Shown here: piece by piece, positions 52,630-61,516 of the stretch
How positions within the stretch are numbered: position 1 is the first letter of the stretch
Layout: each line of letters starts with the position of its first letter
Assembly (NCBI RefSeq): GCF_900496965.1
Contig: NZ_UFQB01000002.1
Coordinates: 326,212 to 390,211, forward strand
From: Achromobacter agilis
Lineage (GTDB): Bacteria; Pseudomonadota; Gammaproteobacteria; Burkholderiales; Burkholderiaceae_B
Reading direction: 5' to 3'
DNA: 64,000 nt
Program-made: the position numbers and the translations under genes
Notes under the pieces: model-generated
Told to the model about the DNA's origin: nothing
Database searches by the model: none
The model's input: only the letters and a program-made list of their open reading frames with translations

Positions 52630-53259
52630 ATGGCAATCTCAACCGCAATCACCGCCATTCTCGTGGCGCTTCTGGTCGGCGCAATGAGCCCTGGCCCGAG
52701 TTTCGTCGTCGTTGCTCGAACCGCGGTGGGCTCCTCGCGTCAGGCCGGTCTGGCCGCGGCGTTGGGCATGGGGGTGGGCGGCGTCCTGTTCAGCGGCGTG
52801 GCGCTGGTCGGCCTGTACACGGTGCTGGCAACGGTCGGCTGGCTTTATATCGGCCTGAAAATCGCCGGGGGGCTGTACCTCGTGTATCTCGCGTGCAAGA
52901 TGTGGCGCGGCGCCAAAGAGCCGCTGGCCCTGCACGGCATCCCGGGCGGACAAGGCACCCGCAAAGCCTTCCTGACGGCCCTGGCCACCCAGCTCAGCAA
53001 TCCCAAGACGGCCATCGCCTATGGCAGCATCTTCGCTTCGCTGCTGCCGCACAACCCACCGCTGTGGTGCTACTTCGCGCTGCCGCCTCTGGTGTTCCTC
53101 GTGGAAGCGGGTTGGTACTCGACGGTAGCCTTATGCCTGTCCAGCCGCCGTCCCCGTGAACTGTATCTGCGGTCCAAGGCCGGCATCGACCGCGTGGCCG
53201 CGGGCGCCATTGGCGGCCTGGGCCTGCGCCTGATCTGGACGGCGCGCGTCACGGACTGA
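52630..53259 (+). CDS. LysE-family amino-acid exporter
   Basis: A 209-residue membrane protein with about six hydrophobic segments. The N-terminal motif GAMSPGPSFVVVARTAVGSSRQAGLAAALGMGVG (residues 17-50, given by position) is diagnostic of LysE/RhtB exporters. It exports an amino acid or derivative. The start at 52630 has little ribosome-site support but matches the family N-terminus. A TATACT element lies about 70 bases upstream. Confidence 0.88.
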   Translation: MAISTAITAILVALLVGAMSPGPSFVVVARTAVGSSRQAGLAAALGMGVGGVLFSGVALVGLYTVLATVGWLYIGLKIAGGLYLVYLACKMWRGAKEPLALHGIPGGQGTRKAFLTALATQLSNPKTAIAYGSIFASLLPHNPPLWCYFALPPLVFLVEAGWYSTVALCLSSRRPRELYLRSKAGIDRVAAGAIGGLGLRLIWTARVTD

Positions 53260-53384
53260 CCGCCGGGCAGCATTCTGCCGCCGCGCACGGTTGCCGCAAT
53301 CCTGCGCAACCCGGCGATGGGACTTGCGCCATCAGCTCCCCTGGCGCCGCAACACCATTGCGAATCCATATCGATTTATTTCAT

Positions 53385-53393
53385 CCCCCCCCC
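53385..53393 (+). repeat. Run of nine C residues
   Basis: An uninterrupted C9 tract lies 32 bases upstream of the small open frame at 53425. Bordetella uses poly-C tracts in promoters for phase variation (fim genes), but those tracts are longer and no promoter is evident here. Confidence 0.8.
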
Positions 53394-53424
53394 TCTGGCC
53401 GTCTACTTTTGAAGGATGCCCGTC

Positions 53425-53664
53425 ATGCACGATGACATCCGAAAGCAGACGCCAGGCGATAGCCAGGCAAAGCGCCACGGGAACATGCGCCTGCAGGCAA
53501 CTCCCTTACCCGAGGCAGGCGCGCCGATGAAAGCATCACCGCAGCCGCAGTACACCTGCTCATTGCCGACGGGCGAGCTCGTGACATGGCTCCAAGGCGG
53601 CAAATACCGGCTGCCCGACGACACGATAGCCGTCGCCGTCGCCCATCGCCCCCCAAGCAAATGA
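53425..53664 (+). CDS. Small hypothetical protein
   Basis: A 79-residue frame starting at 53425, nine bases after a GAAGG ribosome site. There is no signal peptide or recognised domain. A Pro-rich first half leads to LPTGELVTWLQGGKYRLPDDTIAVAV. A start at 53527 would give 45 residues. The surrounding GC-rich DNA could produce such a frame by chance. Confidence 0.35.
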   Translation: MHDDIRKQTPGDSQAKRHGNMRLQATPLPEAGAPMKASPQPQYTCSLPTGELVTWLQGGKYRLPDDTIAVAVAHRPPSK

Positions 53665-53809
53665 CCACCACGCCTGGCCTCAGACGGCTGGCGCGCCCGC
53701 GGCCGGCCATCAGGACTGCCAGAGCCCGCGGAGGCGCCGGCGAGGCTGGCGCGCGGCGCGCAGCAGTTATGATGCAGACCGTTCCGTCCGCAACGCCAAG
53801 GTTTCACGC

Positions 53810-54175
53810 ATGCCCGCTTTTGCCCGCCGTCTTTTCGCCGTCCTGTTGTTCTCCGCCGCCAGCGCCGCCGCGCACGCGGCCAGCAGCGAATGCGTGGCCG
53901 AAATCGAAGCCGCGCGGGCGGACATTGCACGCGCGCAAGACGTGCAGCGCACGCGCGAAATGGCCAACGACCTGCAGTTGAACCACGCGCTGTGCCAGGG
54001 CCGACTGGACCTGCTGGATGCCCGGTTCGCGCTGGCGGACGAGTTCGAGGCCTGCCGCCGCGATGGCGTGGCGTTTCCGGAGAAAACCGTGCGCGCCATG
54101 ACCGACGCATCCGACGAATTGACGGACCTGAAGGCCGCGTGGATCAGAACCTGCGGCCCGCAGATGAAGGATTGA
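53810..54175 (+). CDS. Small secreted protein of unknown function
   Basis: A 121-residue exported protein with signal MPAFARRLFAVLLFSAASAAAHA. The mature part is helical and acidic, with four Cys (SSECVAE, HALCQGR, EACRRDG, RTCGPQ) that could form two disulfides. No family is recognised. It ends before a strong hairpin shared with the convergent cupin gene. Confidence 0.7.
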   Translation: MPAFARRLFAVLLFSAASAAAHAASSECVAEIEAARADIARAQDVQRTREMANDLQLNHALCQGRLDLLDARFALADEFEACRRDGVAFPEKTVRAMTDASDELTDLKAAWIRTCGPQMKD

Positions 54176-54179
54176 CCGG

Positions 54180-54210
54180 GGAGCCGCGCCCTTGCCAACG
54201 GCGCGGCTCC
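54180..54210. terminator. Hairpin between convergent genes
   Basis: GGAGCCGCGCC (54180-54190) and GGCGCGGCTCC (54200-54210) form a perfect 11-base stem with a 9-base loop just after the TGA of the secreted protein gene and before the cupin stop. No T tract follows. Confidence 0.6.
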
Positions 54211-54221
54211 TGCCAGCCATA

Positions 54222-55097
54222 TCAACGCCGCTGCAATTCCGTCGGCGCCCGGTTGCCGAATCTCAGCGGATCGCCATGTGCCGAGGTAAAGCCGTATAGC
54301 TCTGGACTGGCAGGGCCTTCTTCCCACATCGACGGCCCGTCCGCCCAGATCAGCAGGCTGGCGCCGTAGCGCGACGAGAAGGTGAGCTGCGTGCCTGGTT
54401 CCATGACGACGAAATCCCCCGCCCTGGCGTGCGTAGCCCTATCGTTCGCCGCAAGCGTGAGGTCGCCGCCCAGCACATACATGTCGACCAGCGCCGTCAG
54501 GCGATGCGCCGGCACCGTGGTGCCCGGCAGCAGCATCAGCTGGGTCACCCGGCGCGTATGAGGCGTGTGGGCATAGTCGTATACCAACCGCCGCGTCAGC
54601 CCCGCCACGCGGGTCCCCGTCACGGTGACCGAAGCCACCGCGATGTTCAGATCCGGAAGATGTTCCGGAAACTGGTTGTCGAACTCGGCGTGGCGATTGC
54701 CCGCGTGCAGCGAATGCTGGATGTCGGGACCATAAGCCACGGGCCCTTCCATGCGGCCTACAGAGAGAGTCGCCTGGTAGGCAATGGCGTCATGCGTCGA
54801 TCCCGTGAAATTGATTCCGAGTTCGCCCGCCGCGGTGGTGCCTTGGTAATCGGTCAACCCGCCCGCCAGGAAATAGCTGAACGCCGGTCCCAGATGCTGA
54901 TGCACGCCCGTGCGGGTCAACGTGTCGAAAGACATGAATCCGAACGAATGGCCCGTACGGTCGTCCCTGCGCACGATCTTCTGCGCCAGCCCGCTCTTGC
55001 CCACGCCCTGCCAGGGCTGGTCCGAAACATCGAATACATACACGCCTGGTTCGCGCTGCCCGCGCGCTGGCGACTTTGCCTCTGGCAATGTGTCCAC
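54222..55097 (-). CDS. Cupin-fold protein (probably bicupin)
   Basis: A 291-residue protein with cupin-like segments in both halves (TRTGVHQHLGPAFSYFLAGG; PGTTVPAHRLTALVDMYVLGGDLTL, ARAGDFVVMEPGTQLTFSS), suggesting two cupin domains. A dioxygenase, isomerase or anti-sigma-type sensor role is possible; none is proven. The GTG start at 55097 follows GAGGAG; the frame further upstream runs through the palindromic operator. It is divergent from marR and likely part of that regulon. Confidence 0.75.
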   Translation of the reverse strand: MDTLPEAKSPARGQREPGVYVFDVSDQPWQGVGKSGLAQKIVRRDDRTGHSFGFMSFDTLTRTGVHQHLGPAFSYFLAGGLTDYQGTTAAGELGINFTGSTHDAIAYQATLSVGRMEGPVAYGPDIQHSLHAGNRHAEFDNQFPEHLPDLNIAVASVTVTGTRVAGLTRRLVYDYAHTPHTRRVTQLMLLPGTTVPAHRLTALVDMYVLGGDLTLAANDRATHARAGDFVVMEPGTQLTFSSRYGASLLIWADGPSMWEEGPASPELYGFTSAHGDPLRFGNRAPTELQRR

Positions 55098-55126
55098 GTC
55101 AGTCTCCTCGTTCTGTTTCAACACCC

Positions 55127-55150
55127 ATATATTATCAATTGATAATATAT
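55127..55150. promoter_or_regulatory. 24-base perfect palindrome, candidate MarR operator 1
   Basis: The half-site ATATATTATCAA is followed directly by its exact reverse complement. It sits 30 bases before the cupin start and 97 before marR. A close copy lies at 56609-56632. Its AT content stands out in a GC-rich setting. Binding by the MarR protein encoded alongside is inferred. Confidence 0.7.
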
Positions 55151-55246
55151 AGGCACAACCGTTTCCGCTGCGCCGGCGCCCTCGCCTCCCCGTCCGGCGC
55201 GGTGCTCGCATAGAATCTCCGCTTGCACACGAGCCCGCAACGCCCC

Positions 55247-55732
55247 ATGCACTTCAAAGAACTCGCCGCCTACCGGGTACGCCGCATCGCCGAATCCATT
55301 CTGGGAATGGCGGAAGAACTGTTCGCACGCCATTTGGGCATACGCGCGTTGGAATGGCGCGTGCTGGTAAAGCTGGCGGAAGCTCCCGGCAGCATCTCGA
55401 CCGAAATCGGCCGCGACATGCTGCTGACCCCCGTGCAGACCGGACGCTGCCTTCAGAAGCTGCGCGAAGTGAACATGGTCGTGGCCATGCCCGATCCGGA
55501 CGATGGCCGCGCCACTCGCTATACCCTGACCAACCCGGGACGCCGCGCGCAAGAAGCCGGCACCCGCATCGTCCTCGAAGTCCAGCGCCATGCTCTGCGC
55601 GATTTCAGCGCCGTAGAGATCGTGGCGCTGAACAATCTGCTGGAACGGCTGATGGCCAGTTCCAGCTATGACGAGGACGACGTCGAACGCCTGTCCGCGA
55701 TTCTGTTCGAAGGCAAGCGCGGCCAGGCCTGA
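55247..55732 (+). CDS. MarR-family transcriptional regulator
   Basis: A 161-residue MarR regulator. The winged helix covers about 45-95 (SISTEIGRDMLLTPVQTGRCLQKLREVNMV, DPDDGRATRYTLTNPG). The start at 55247 (MHFKELAAYRV) is ATG. It lies between the cupin gene, which is divergent, and the SDR/MFS genes, whose promoters each carry the same palindrome. It probably represses all of them until an aromatic or organic acid ligand binds. Confidence 0.87.
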   Translation: MHFKELAAYRVRRIAESILGMAEELFARHLGIRALEWRVLVKLAEAPGSISTEIGRDMLLTPVQTGRCLQKLREVNMVVAMPDPDDGRATRYTLTNPGRRAQEAGTRIVLEVQRHALRDFSAVEIVALNNLLERLMASSSYDEDDVERLSAILFEGKRGQA

Positions 55733-55735
55733 GAC

Positions 55736-56527
55736 CTAGCCGCGGGCCCGGCGGTAGTCTTCGTAGGAGCTTCCGGTCACCAAGGATAGTCCGCCGTCCA
55801 CATCCAGCGTGGTTCCGGTGATCATGCGCGCCGCGGGGCTGCCCAGGAACAGGATTGCCTCCGCCACGTCCGCGGGACTCATCCAGTCGCCCAAAGGCAC
55901 CATGGCGGCAACTTTCCGGCGCTCGTCCATCGGAATGTGCCGCTCCGTCATGGCGGTCAGCACGGGCCCGGGACACACGGCGTTAACGCGGATGCGCTCC
56001 GCGGCCAGTTCGAATGCGGCATGGCGCGTCAGCCCCAGCACGCCGGCCTTGGCCGCGGTGTAGCTGACGCCACCGGTGTACGACACCCGCTTGGCTGCCA
56101 GCGAGGCCACGTTCACCACCGCCCGGCCCTCGCCAGCCTTCAACAGGGGCAGCATCTGCTGCAGCATCAGGAACGTGCCCGACAAATTGACGTCCAGCAC
56201 CCGGCGCCATTCCTCAGCGGACGTCGTGTCGAACAGGCCGCGAGATACGATGCCGGCGCTGTTGACCAGCAGATCGACGCTACCCACCGCGGCCAGTCCC
56301 TCCGCGACGGCTGCGCGTATGGAGGACTCCTGGGCGATGTCGACCGGCACCGGCGTCATCGTCCAGCCATGCGCGCCGAAGTCCGCTCGCATGGCATCCA
56401 GCGCCTCCTGGTCCCGATCCAACGCCAGCACGCGCGCGCCGCGCGCCGCGGCGGCATCGGCGGTGGCCCGGCCAATGCCGCTGCCCGCGCCGGTGACGGC
56501 CACGGTCTTGCCGAGGAAGTAATCCAT
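55736..56527 (-). CDS. Short-chain dehydrogenase/reductase 1
   Basis: A 263-residue classical SDR. NAD(P) binding is GAGSGIGRA (about 14-22); NSAGIVSRG follows, and Y-x3-K is in SYTAAKAG. The C-terminal GTTLDVDGGLSLVTG is standard. The substrate is unknown. It is convergent with marR (3-base gap between stops) and divergent from the MFS gene across the second palindrome. Confidence 0.88.
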   Translation of the reverse strand: MDYFLGKTVAVTGAGSGIGRATADAAAARGARVLALDRDQEALDAMRADFGAHGWTMTPVPVDIAQESSIRAAVAEGLAAVGSVDLLVNSAGIVSRGLFDTTSAEEWRRVLDVNLSGTFLMLQQMLPLLKAGEGRAVVNVASLAAKRVSYTGGVSYTAAKAGVLGLTRHAAFELAAERIRVNAVCPGPVLTAMTERHIPMDERRKVAAMVPLGDWMSPADVAEAILFLGSPAARMITGTTLDVDGGLSLVTGSSYEDYRRARG

Positions 56528-56608
56528 AAAGCACTCCTTTTTCCTTGGGCGCGATAGCCTAGGGATAGTCCTAGGACACGTGACTCCACTTCTGCGCCCG
56601 ATGCCGAT

Positions 56609-56632
56609 ATATATTATCGTTTGATAATAACT
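56609..56632. promoter_or_regulatory. Second copy of the palindrome, candidate MarR operator 2
   Basis: ATATATTATC-GTTT-GATAATAACT aligns with the 24-base palindrome at 55127-55150 with differences confined to the central bases and the right edge. It lies between the divergent SDR and MFS genes (82 bases from the SDR start and 37 before the MFS start). Confidence 0.65.
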
Positions 56633-56669
56633 TTACGCGGCCAAGATCGCGTAGTCAATGGAGACATTC

Positions 56670-57980
56670 ATGAGCAGCACGCTGCAATCGCCCATACCGG
56701 CCCCCGTCGATCGAACCACCGACTCCAAAATATTCTGGCGCTTGATCCCCATCATCCTGGTCAGCCTGGTCGTGAACCAGCTGGACAAGGTCAACGTAGC
56801 CTTCGCAAAGCTGGAGATGGCGCCCGACATAGGATTGAGCAGCGCGGCGTACGGACTGGGCGCGGGCATTTTCTTCATCGGCTATTGCCTGTTCGAAGTG
56901 CCGAGCAACATGCTGCTGCACCGCCTTGGAGCCAGGATGTGGATCACGCGCATCATGGTGACCTGGGGCATCCTGTCGGCCTGCACCATGTTCGTGACCG
57001 GGCCCATGTCCTTTTACGTCGTGCGGTTCCTGCTCGGCGTGGCGGAAGCCGGCTTCGCGCCCGGCATCATGCTCTATGTCAGCCAGTGGTTTCCTGCGCG
57101 CACGCGAGGCCGGGTCATCGCCACATTCATGACGGCGCTGCCCATATCTGGCGTTATCGGCAGCCCGCTGTCCGCCTGGCTGATGACCGCGTCGCCGGAC
57201 TTCCTGCCGATCAAGGGCTGGCAATGGATGTTCCTGTGCGAAGGCCTGCCCGCCGTCTTTCTTGGCTTCCTGTTCTGGACGATGGTGCCGGACAGGATCG
57301 ATGACGCACGCTGGCTCACCAGCCAGGAGAAAGCGGCGTTAAAGGCGGAAGTCGGCGATACCGACCAGCACCGTTCGGGCAGCTTTGCGCGCGGCCTGTC
57401 GGATGGACGCGTCTGGATGCTGTGCCTGATCTACTTCCTGTTTGTCGCGGCGCTGTATGGGGTCAGCTTCTGGCTGCCGACCCTGATCAAGACATTGGGA
57501 TTCTCGGACCTGCGCCAGATCGGATTCCTGACCGCGCTGCCCTACGCGGCGGCCGTCGTCACCATGCTGGCGCTGGCCTGGAATTCCGACCGCACCGGCG
57601 AACGGCGCGGCCACCTCGCAGCGGCCGGCCTGCTGGGCGGAGTCAGCCTGGCGCTCAGCGTGGTCTGGCATGCGGATCCCTGGTGGTCGTTTGGCGCGCT
57701 GATCGTGGCCATGGCAGGAATCGTCACCACCATTCCGCTGTTCTGGAACCTGCCGACCGCGTTTTTGAAAGGAGCGACCGCGGCAACCGGGTTTGCGCTG
57801 ATCACGTCGATCGGCAATCTCTCCGGGTTCGTCGCGCCGTACATGATGGGGGCAGTCAGCGAGGCTACCGGAGCCACCGCCATGGGCATGTACACGCTGG
57901 CGTGCGCGGCCTTCGCGGGCGTCGTGTTTACGCTGCTGGTCCCCGCCCGGTTGGTGGAGCGCGTAGGAGGCCGCCGATGA
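56670..57980 (+). CDS. MFS transporter, anion:cation symporter type
   Basis: A 436-residue MFS permease with twelve membrane segments. NQLDKVNVAFAKLEMAPDIGLSSAAYGLGAGIFFIGY (about residues 35-70, by position) and VGEAGFAPG-like AEAGFAPGIMLYVSQWFP mark the ACS subfamily that imports organic acids such as phthalate, tartrate or glucarate. The start at 56670 follows GGAGACATTC; an ATG at 56658 lacks a ribosome site. It overlaps the next SDR gene by ATGA. Confidence 0.88.
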   Translation: MSSTLQSPIPAPVDRTTDSKIFWRLIPIILVSLVVNQLDKVNVAFAKLEMAPDIGLSSAAYGLGAGIFFIGYCLFEVPSNMLLHRLGARMWITRIMVTWGILSACTMFVTGPMSFYVVRFLLGVAEAGFAPGIMLYVSQWFPARTRGRVIATFMTALPISGVIGSPLSAWLMTASPDFLPIKGWQWMFLCEGLPAVFLGFLFWTMVPDRIDDARWLTSQEKAALKAEVGDTDQHRSGSFARGLSDGRVWMLCLIYFLFVAALYGVSFWLPTLIKTLGFSDLRQIGFLTALPYAAAVVTMLALAWNSDRTGERRGHLAAAGLLGGVSLALSVVWHADPWWSFGALIVAMAGIVTTIPLFWNLPTAFLKGATAATGFALITSIGNLSGFVAPYMMGAVSEATGATAMGMYTLACAAFAGVVFTLLVPARLVERVGGRR

Positions 57981-58753
57981 ACCGCGCGGCCGCCTCTGTT
58001 TCGCCCCGCGTCGCGCTGGTCACGGGCGGCGCACAGGGAATCGGCCGGGCGATCGCTTCCCGGCTGGCGGCGGACGGCATGATCGTGCTGATCGCCGACC
58101 GGGACGCACCGGGCTCGGAAACGCTAGCGGCATCCTTGCAACAACAGGGCTCCCGCGCGCATGCGCTGGCAATGGACGTAGGAAATCCGGCGTCGATCGC
58201 CGCGGTGTTCAACGATATCGAGCGGAACCATGGACGCTGCGACGTACTGGTCAACAATGCCGGCATGGCGGGCGCCCGGCCGTTCATGGATTATCCGTTG
58301 GAACTCTGGTCCCAGGTATTGGCCGTGAACCTGACGGGGCCGTTATTGTGCGGGCAGCGCGCCGCGGCATTGATGGCCCGGGCGGGCTGGGGCCGCATCG
58401 TCAACATTGCGTCGATCAGCGGCGTGCGCGCCAGCCCCGGCCGCAGCGCCTATGGCGCCTCCAAGGCGGCGCTGATCGCGCTGACGCGGCAGATGGCCGT
58501 GGAGCTCGCGCCCCTGGGCATCACGGCGAATTGCGTGGCGCCCGGCCCCATCGAGACGCCGCTGACTCGGGACCACCATACGCCGCAGACCCGGCAGTCG
58601 TATTACCGTAGCGTGCCGCAGCGCCGTTATGGCGAACCCGAGGAAATCGCCAGCGCCGTGGCCTTTCTCGCAAGCGACGGCGCTGCCTACGTCAACGGCC
58701 ATACCCTGGCCGTGGATGGCGGCTTCCTGGCAGCGGGATTCCTGGAAACCTGA
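57977..58753 (+). CDS. Short-chain dehydrogenase/reductase 2
   Basis: A 258-residue SDR. NAD(P) binding is TGGAQGIGRAIA (about 17-28); NNAGMAGARP and Y-x3-K in AYGASKAA follow, and it ends with VDGGFLAAGF. It begins within the stop codon of the MFS gene after AGGAGG, so it is translationally coupled and probably oxidises or reduces the imported compound. It resembles FabG-like dehydrogenases, but context argues for catabolism. Confidence 0.88.
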   Translation: MNRAAASVSPRVALVTGGAQGIGRAIASRLAADGMIVLIADRDAPGSETLAASLQQQGSRAHALAMDVGNPASIAAVFNDIERNHGRCDVLVNNAGMAGARPFMDYPLELWSQVLAVNLTGPLLCGQRAAALMARAGWGRIVNIASISGVRASPGRSAYGASKAALIALTRQMAVELAPLGITANCVAPGPIETPLTRDHHTPQTRQSYYRSVPQRRYGEPEEIASAVAFLASDGAAYVNGHTLAVDGGFLAAGFLET

Positions 58754-58797
58754 GCATTGCGGAGACCGCAGGCAAGCCCGGCAGCTCTGCGGATTGG

Positions 58798-60285
58798 TCA
58801 AGCTGCCTGCTTGTCGCCGCTTTGCGGGTAGAAGATGGCCCGGCTGGGATCGAAGCCGTAGCGGTGCTCGAATTCAGTGGCGTCCGCGGCCAGCGCCAGC
58901 ACCGAATCCATGATGAAGTCGGCCTTCGCGTCCGGCAGCAGCACACTGAAGTTCAGCCGGACGAAACCGGGTTTTTCGATTTCACGGCCATCGAGAATGG
59001 CCTGGCGCATGCGGCTGGATTCGGCCTCGCCGATCCCCAGCAGACGGTGGACGTAGGGGCCGGCGCAGGCGCAGCCGCCACGGGCCTGGATGCCGAAGCG
59101 GTCGCTCAGCATGCGGGTCACCAGCTGCTGGTGCACGAAACCGCCCTTGCCGTTGCGCACCCGGAAGGAAAAGATCGGCAAGCGGTTAGCCGTGAGCAAA
59201 CCCAGCAGTTCGAGCTGCGGCGCGCCCTTCCAGCTGGCCAGCGCGCGCTGGACGAAATACGCATTCCGCTCGCGCATGAAGTCTACCCCCAGCGCCTCTT
59301 TCACCAGCAGCGCCAACGCGGCGCGGATATCCCCGACCACGTTGGGCGTGCCGGCTTCCTCGCGCGCTTCCAGGCTGCCGCTGTAATCGTGGCCGGCAGG
59401 CGACACGAACTTTACGGTGCCGCCGCCGGGCCAGGTGGGCTTGGTATCGAGGACCGCGTCGCGGCGCACGATCAGCACGCCCGATGCGCCGGGCCCGCCG
59501 ATGAATTTGTGCGGCGAGAAGACAATCGCGTCGATGCGGGCGTCGGCGGCGGGCGACATGCTGACGGGCAGGTAGGGCGCGCCGCCGGCATAGTCCCACA
59601 GCATTTTGGCGCCCGCCTGCTTGACCCGCCGCGTGATCCCCGCCACGTCCGCCACGATACCCGTCACGTTGGAAGCGGCGGACAGGGCGCAGATGACGAG
59701 CGCGTCGCCGGCGCCGGCCAGGGCCGCGTCGAGCTGGGCCAGGTCGGGACCGCCTTCCGGGCTTTCCGCCACTTCGATAAGTTCGGCTCCGCACTCGCGC
59801 CAGGGCAGGATGTTCGAATGGTGCTCGTAGGGCCCGATGATGACCCGGACCTTCCTGCCGGCCGCCAGCGCGGCGGGCACGCCGAACAGGTGCACCAGGC
59901 GGTTGATGCCCGCCGTGGCGCCGGAGCCGGCGAAGATCACCGCATGTTCATCGCACGCGCCGCAGCAGCGGGCGATCGCCGCGCGCGCTTCGCGGCGCAG
60001 CCGCGTGATGTAGCCGCCGCAGAAAGAGGCCTCGGTGTGCGAATTCGCGTAGTACGGCAGCACCTGCTCCAGCACGAAGCGCTCCACCTGCATGAGCGCC
60101 CGGCCCGAAGCGACGTAGTCGGCATAGACCAGCGGCTTGGCGCCGTAGGGGCCGTCGACCAGCGCGTCCTTGCCGATCAGCCCGTCGGCGAGCGCCGCGA
60201 CGACGTCGCCCGTTTTCAGGCTAGCTTCGAACTGCTGCAATGGCCGCGCTGCGGCCGGGCTGGGCTGAGTGGAGGGGGCGTTCAT
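58798..60285 (-). CDS. Class V aminotransferase (cysteine desulfurase-like)
   Basis: A 495-residue PLP enzyme. The PLP Lys lies in VFSPHKFIGGPGASG; upstream are FAGSGATAGINRLVHLFG and YEHHSNILPWRECGAE, and GIQARGGCACAGPYVHRLLG carries the Cys region aligned with the desulfurase catalytic loop. It is longer than IscS/SufS and stands alone, so a different substrate is likely. It is divergent from an Lrp-type regulator 108 bases away. Confidence 0.85.
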   Translation of the reverse strand: MNAPSTQPSPAAARPLQQFEASLKTGDVVAALADGLIGKDALVDGPYGAKPLVYADYVASGRALMQVERFVLEQVLPYYANSHTEASFCGGYITRLRREARAAIARCCGACDEHAVIFAGSGATAGINRLVHLFGVPAALAAGRKVRVIIGPYEHHSNILPWRECGAELIEVAESPEGGPDLAQLDAALAGAGDALVICALSAASNVTGIVADVAGITRRVKQAGAKMLWDYAGGAPYLPVSMSPAADARIDAIVFSPHKFIGGPGASGVLIVRRDAVLDTKPTWPGGGTVKFVSPAGHDYSGSLEAREEAGTPNVVGDIRAALALLVKEALGVDFMRERNAYFVQRALASWKGAPQLELLGLLTANRLPIFSFRVRNGKGGFVHQQLVTRMLSDRFGIQARGGCACAGPYVHRLLGIGEAESSRMRQAILDGREIEKPGFVRLNFSVLLPDAKADFIMDSVLALAADATEFEHRYGFDPSRAIFYPQSGDKQAA

Positions 60286-60393
60286 GGGGAAAGAGTTCCG
60301 GTCTAGTTCGAAATATCATACGATGGATACCTCGTTGAAACATCACCGAAATTTTGCCTAGAATCGCTAAAAACGGGTCATTTGATCTTAATA

Positions 60394-60867
60394 ATGGAAA
60401 AAATAGACAAACTTGATCTAAGCATCATCTCCTGCCTGCTGAAAGACGGTTCCCTGTCGCAACGCGAGCTCGCCGATCGCGTCGGACTTTCGCAGAACGC
60501 CTGCTGGCGCAGGCTGCAGCGCCTGAATGCCTGCGGGATCATTCGCGGCACGCGGGCCGAGGTCAATCTGGTGGAGCTGGGGCTGGACCTGACGGTGTTC
60601 GTAATGATCCGCACCAGCCACCATGCCAAGGACTGGGCCGACGGTTTCCGCCGCCACGTCGAGCGGCTGCCCGAGGTGACGGAGTTCTATCGCATCGGCG
60701 GGGATTGGGACTACCTGATCAAGGTGGCCTGCCGGGGCATGGCCGGGTACGACCGCTTCTACCAGAAACTGATCACGGACTTCGAACTGTCCACCGTGAC
60801 CGGTTTCTTCAGCATGGAAGCCATTATCGAGAACCGGCCTCCGGACCTGCGGCAGCTGGAAGCCTAG
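60394..60867 (+). CDS. Lrp/AsnC-family transcriptional regulator
   Basis: A 157-residue Lrp-type regulator: helix-turn-helix at about 10-50 (DLSIISCLLKDGSLSQRELADRVGLS, WRRLQRLNACGII) and a RAM ligand-binding domain (YRIGGDWDYLIKVACRGMAGYDRF). The ATG at 60394 is preferred to the in-frame TTG at 60382. It is divergent from the class V aminotransferase and probably controls it in response to an amino acid. Its 3' end overlaps the convergent methyltransferase gene by 44 bases. Confidence 0.9.
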   Translation: MEKIDKLDLSIISCLLKDGSLSQRELADRVGLSQNACWRRLQRLNACGIIRGTRAEVNLVELGLDLTVFVMIRTSHHAKDWADGFRRHVERLPEVTEFYRIGGDWDYLIKVACRGMAGYDRFYQKLITDFELSTVTGFFSMEAIIENRPPDLRQLEA

Positions 60868-61516
60868 CGCTTGCAGGTGGCACGGCGCCGGCATGGGCCG
60901 CCGGCCGGCGCTTCAGCAGGAACAGGAACGCGTGCTGGAATGGATCGTCGATGCGGTGCAGCGGGCCGGCCACGCTAGGGATGGGCGGCGTGAATGCATC
61001 GAACAAGCCAAGCGCCATGGGCAATACCGGATAAGGCGCTCGGTCGGCCCGGTCGTTGTAGCCCAGCACCAGCAAGCCTCCTGGCTTCAGCACCGCTTCG
61101 CAATTTTCCAGCAGTTGCCTGCACCCCCCGGCCTCGTCGATCCCGAAACCCAGCAGCCCGTTCGCCACCACAACATCGAACACATTGCCGCCGTAGTACT
61201 CGGCCATGCGAATGGCGCTGCCCGTCCAATGCCTGCCGGGCTGGCCGTACACCGCCTTGCGCGCCTCGATATCCAGCGAATGGAACTCCGTATTCAATAA
61301 GCGGGGATAGTGCCAGTTGTGCTTGTCGATACCCACGAACAACGTCTTGACCGGGCAGCGGGCCTCTGCTGCCATCCGGTTGATATAGCCGAAAACCGAC
61401 TCTTCCAGAAACTGGCGGTTCGCGGCGCGCAGCCTGAAGTCCATGCCCAGCCTTTCAGCCGCCCGCGGAGACAGCTTGAACAGTGCCCTCTTCAGCAAAT
61501 AGCGCAGCTTGCGCAT
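60824..61516 (-). CDS. Class I SAM-dependent methyltransferase-like protein
   Basis: A 230-residue protein with a Rossmann-like methyltransferase pattern (VKTLFVGIDKHNWHYPRLL, FHSLDIEARKAVYG, FDVVVANGLLGFGID, LKPGGLLVLGYNDR). The classic E/D-x-G-x-G-x-G motif I is altered to VGIDKH, so SAM binding is not assured. The last 25 residues are a Pro/Ala tail overlapping lrp. AAAGGAAATAGGGG precedes the ATG. The substrate is unknown; glycan-locus relatives exist. Confidence 0.7.
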   Translation of the reverse strand: MRKLRYLLKRALFKLSPRAAERLGMDFRLRAANRQFLEESVFGYINRMAAEARCPVKTLFVGIDKHNWHYPRLLNTEFHSLDIEARKAVYGQPGRHWTGSAIRMAEYYGGNVFDVVVANGLLGFGIDEAGGCRQLLENCEAVLKPGGLLVLGYNDRADRAPYPVLPMALGLFDAFTPPIPSVAGPLHRIDDPFQHAFLFLLKRRPAAHAGAVPPASARLPAAAGPEAGSR

